Below the pieces are notes generated by a model that was not told the DNA's origin, ran no database searches, and saw nothing but the letters and a program-made list of their open reading frames with translations. The position numbers and the translations under genes are program-made. Positions 61,397 to 64,000 of a stretch of DNA of 64,000 nt are shown piece after piece; the first letter of the stretch is position 1, and every line of letters starts with the position of its first letter. The DNA is taken from contig VXAY01002117.1 of the NCBI GenBank assembly GCA_013399855.1, forward strand, positions 62,001 through 126,000, given 5' to 3'. This DNA is from Oxyruncus cristatus (taxonomy: Eukaryota > Chordata > Aves > Passeriformes > Cotingidae).

Positions 61397-63138
61397 CTGA
61401 AATTGTCTAGCTTTAGCTCTCAAACATGATCCTACATATCATCCTTGGCTAAAGTGAGAGCTACGAGAATTATCTTCCCCAATTGTATATTTGTTAGTAG
61501 AAAACAAGTTCTCTCTGAATCAAGACTGAAATGAAGTAAGCCTTAAATCCCTCACCCAGAAGTCCTTCCTGGTTCTCAAAAATTCTTTTCTTTCTACGTG
61601 TATTTCAAGTGTCCAACTGACTTTTGAATGCATGGACACCAGAGACCCAGACAAGTTATTTGTGGAATGATTTTTTTAGCGCTATTTATAACTTTAATGT
61701 CTCTTCCCCACAACCACATGATGTTCCTTGCTTACATCTACCACAATCACTCCACTGAGCCGCAGAATTGCACTGGAAATGCACACGCAACTGCTCGTTT
61801 TAGAGAGCCCCTCAGTCCCCGCCAGTGCTCCTGTGTGCAGTGCTCTGTCTAGTAATTTTGACCAACATACCCTGCATTTCACTGTATGATCTCCTCCTCC
61901 CCAAGTAAACCCTACATGACAGAATAACACCTGTACAAGTATCATCTTGATCCTTGCCAAATACACAAAAACTTAACTGAAAAAAGTATTCCAGGGAACT
62001 CGTTTTCAAACACTACCTATTGTCACCTTTGACTAGAACAGATAAGTTTTGAGAAAGAAGAAAGACTTCCAAGTCCTCCATTGCAATACTCGGACATGAA
62101 AACTAAAAAGCTCCAGTCCAACGTTCAGACAACTACAAACCACAACTTGCCCTTTTTGTCAAGCCTTTGGGAGTGGGACATACAGCGCCCTAGTACACAG
62201 AAAAACTCCAGATCTTGCAGCAAAAGTGTGGTACACCTTTATTTTGAGTAGATACACAAAATCCCATTGCCAACACAATGGAAAACAGAGCAAGAGCAGG
62301 ATTTGTTACCTCTGTGCTGGGATTATCCAATACAACCCCCTGTGGCCTCTGTGAAGGTACTTGTCAGGGGCTGGTGCTAGTCAGTTCTTATTTGCTCAGC
62401 TAATTGGTCAGACTTTTACCTGGGCTTCTATTATAAACATAGAGGTTTCAGGCAGCTGCTCCATCGTTTTCTCCACAGATACCTGCTATCACCCACACAG
62501 TCTTCTCCCACTAGCTACCAAGTTGATGATGAGAATGTGAGAGACACAGAAATAAAGGTAAATCAGATCCATTCGCAAATATATTATCCCTAGAAACTGC
62601 AAAGGCTCTATGGCACAGTGTCAAAGACCCCCTCCTCCTCTTTTCCAACTCAGTATTTTTTTCCTACCCAGGTGTGCAAAGACCCATCTCCAGCTTCACA
62701 TCAGGCATGTGTGCATTGTACCAGCTCTGGGCAGGTTCAGTAAGCTCTGGGCAGATGCTTAGGCAGTGATGATATTTGTACATCTTCAGGTCTCAGCACC
62801 CTGATGTCAGAAATCCCTTATCATGAACCAGCTGGTAGAAAAAACAGGTAAAACACAGATGTTTCACCTCAGCATCAGAAAAGAGCATTTCAGCCCCAGC
62901 TGTTCCCCAAGGGCTCTCCAGAGCCAGCCCTTTGGCAGTGCTCAGTAAAAAGCCTTACCACAGACAATACAAACAGCTTTAATTTCTCATTTTAAACTGT
63001 CACAGGTGGTTATTTTTCCTCCAAGTTATAGACAGGGAAGGCCCAAGACTCTCTGGCACTACTGCATCCAACTGCCTCTGCCTCAGATTTCACTTGGTCA
63101 TGCATGTGGGCAATGCCTAAGTGCCTCCTGTCTTCCAG
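61397..63138. other. Probable intron or intergenic, nothing firm
   Basis: A minus-strand splice-like segment near 62313-62357 (RPQGVVLDNPSTE) is open but does not match the phase of the 61.4-kb candidate. No repeats recognised. Confidence 0.3.
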
Positions 63139-63191
63139 AAACGATTCAGTTATTGCACACTGAGTCAGATGACACAGCAGTGTCAGAGACA
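63139..63191 (+). CDS. Candidate plus-strand exon, gene unknown
   Basis: Strong acceptor (GTGCCTCCTGTCTTCCAG), 53 bases, donor GAGACA|GTAAGTATT. One frame reads TIQLLHTESDDTAVSET and ends in phase 0; another frame is also open (KRFSYCTLSQMTQQCQR). No partner exon with matching phase was identified, and the strand is opposite to the minus chain. Confidence 0.2.
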
Positions 63192-63559
63192 GTAAGTATT
63201 AAGTCTCATGTTTGTATATAGAAGTCTCCTTTGGGGACATATGCTGCCTCACAGCACAAAAAGCAGAAACCTGGTGCTTCACCTCTGTGTGAACAAGCAG
63301 CTTTCCTTCAGATCCCAACTTGACCTAATATCCTGCTCCCAGTCTAGCTTCTGGGGTTCCTTCTGCATTGCTCTAAATGTATGTACTGGGCTGAAGTTTT
63401 AAATGCATCCATACCTTTTCTTTTCCCATCCCCTACCCAAAATTTCAGAAAACTCATTCCCACCTGCCTTACCACATGGCTTCTTGATATAGAAGCTTTG
63501 TATCACAAGAGGGTCAACACAAGATCCTCAGACCTAAACCAACTCTTCCTTCATTTCAG

Positions 63560-63633
63560 CGTTCAGTCACCTCCACCCCTTTATCTCCTTGTGAGGACAG
63601 GTGAACGCCCAAGGTTTACACAGGAAGCTGGAG
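63560..63633 (+). CDS. Candidate plus-strand exon, gene unknown
   Basis: Strong acceptor (AACTCTTCCTTCATTTCAG), 74 bases, strong donor GCTGGAG|GTAAGCAGG. One frame is open for all 24 codons: VQSPPPLYLLVRTGERPRFT then QEAG. An earlier donor inside (GAGGACAG|GTGAACG) would make a shorter exon in a different frame. The entering phase (one base) does not fit the candidate at 63139-63191, so a missing exon or chance must be assumed. Confidence 0.22.
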
Positions 63634-64000
63634 GTAAGCAGGAAAGCAGGACTCTCCACCCTTCTCCAGGGTCTGCAGGGCCTGGACTAATCCAAAACCA
63701 GTTATACCACCACACTACCTATCTGCTGTTATACAGAAAAATTAAAAAGACAGAATCTTTCCACATGGAAAAATGAGAGGGGATTCGCTTAACAGAAAGA
63801 TGTAAATACAAAGCACTAGCAGAAAACCCACACACTGGCTGCTGCTAACACCTGTCAGCACCACTGTGATAACATTTGTTTCACACGTGTCCTGGCTTGG
63901 CAGGCACCGGATTTATATTTTCACACTTTGTATTGGCTTTCTACACACTTGCTCTCTAGCACAGTGTTCATACATCAGATACCACTGTTGTCTCATTTTT

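Noticed and set aside
1..64000. Bacterial-style features (operons, ribosome binding sites, CRISPR arrays, insertion sequences)
   Set aside because: The sequence is vertebrate nuclear DNA with CR1, LTR and MIR elements; no repeat-spacer array or dense gene packing exists.

Overview
The window looks like a piece of a bird chromosome, most likely a passerine or a close relative. It is AT-leaning, intron- or intergenic-like DNA. The recognisable repeats are CR1 LINE 3' ends in both orientations, two related endogenous-retrovirus LTRs of a kind common in passerines, and worn MIR-type SINEs. No Alu, L1, bacterial operon, CRISPR array or rRNA was seen. A GC-rich CpG island at about 23.29-24.24 kb is broken by a 326-base run of N. 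It is the only clear promoter-like segment.

Layout. 0-23 kb: mostly unremarkable non-coding DNA, with a solo LTR at 2.0-2.6 kb, a MIR at 3.6-3.8 kb, and CR1 fragments at 4.4, 14.3, 15.8 and 16.3 kb. 23.3-24.6 kb: CpG island, assembly gap, a perfect 3 x 20 bp minisatellite, then a CR1. 25-30 kb: a MIR-like element and no clear gene. 29.9-61.4 kb: scattered minus-strand segments with acceptor and donor signals and protein-like reading frames. 38.8-39.3 kb: a near-perfect 207 bp tandem duplication joined by one N, probably an assembly error. 41.4-42.0 kb: the second LTR. 44.4 kb: a tRNA-like SINE candidate. 59.1 kb: the last CR1.

Genes. No gene can be named. The best gene hypothesis is a multi-exon minus-strand gene running from about 61.4 kb down to 29.9 kb and perhaps to 4.7 kb. 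Five successive junctions between 61.4 and 50.5 kb agree in splice phase. However, several candidate exons carry an in-frame stop, or need a one-base shift, often in a homopolymer. This would fit a decaying (unitary) pseudogene, a draft assembly with indel errors, or chance splice-like signals. I cannot separate these without transcript or protein searches, so these entries carry low confidence. A few plus-strand exon-like segments (8.3, 63.1 and 63.6 kb) are weaker still.

Long open frames do occur (up to 184 codons), but their number is about what chance gives over six frames of 64 kb. They were not called as genes.
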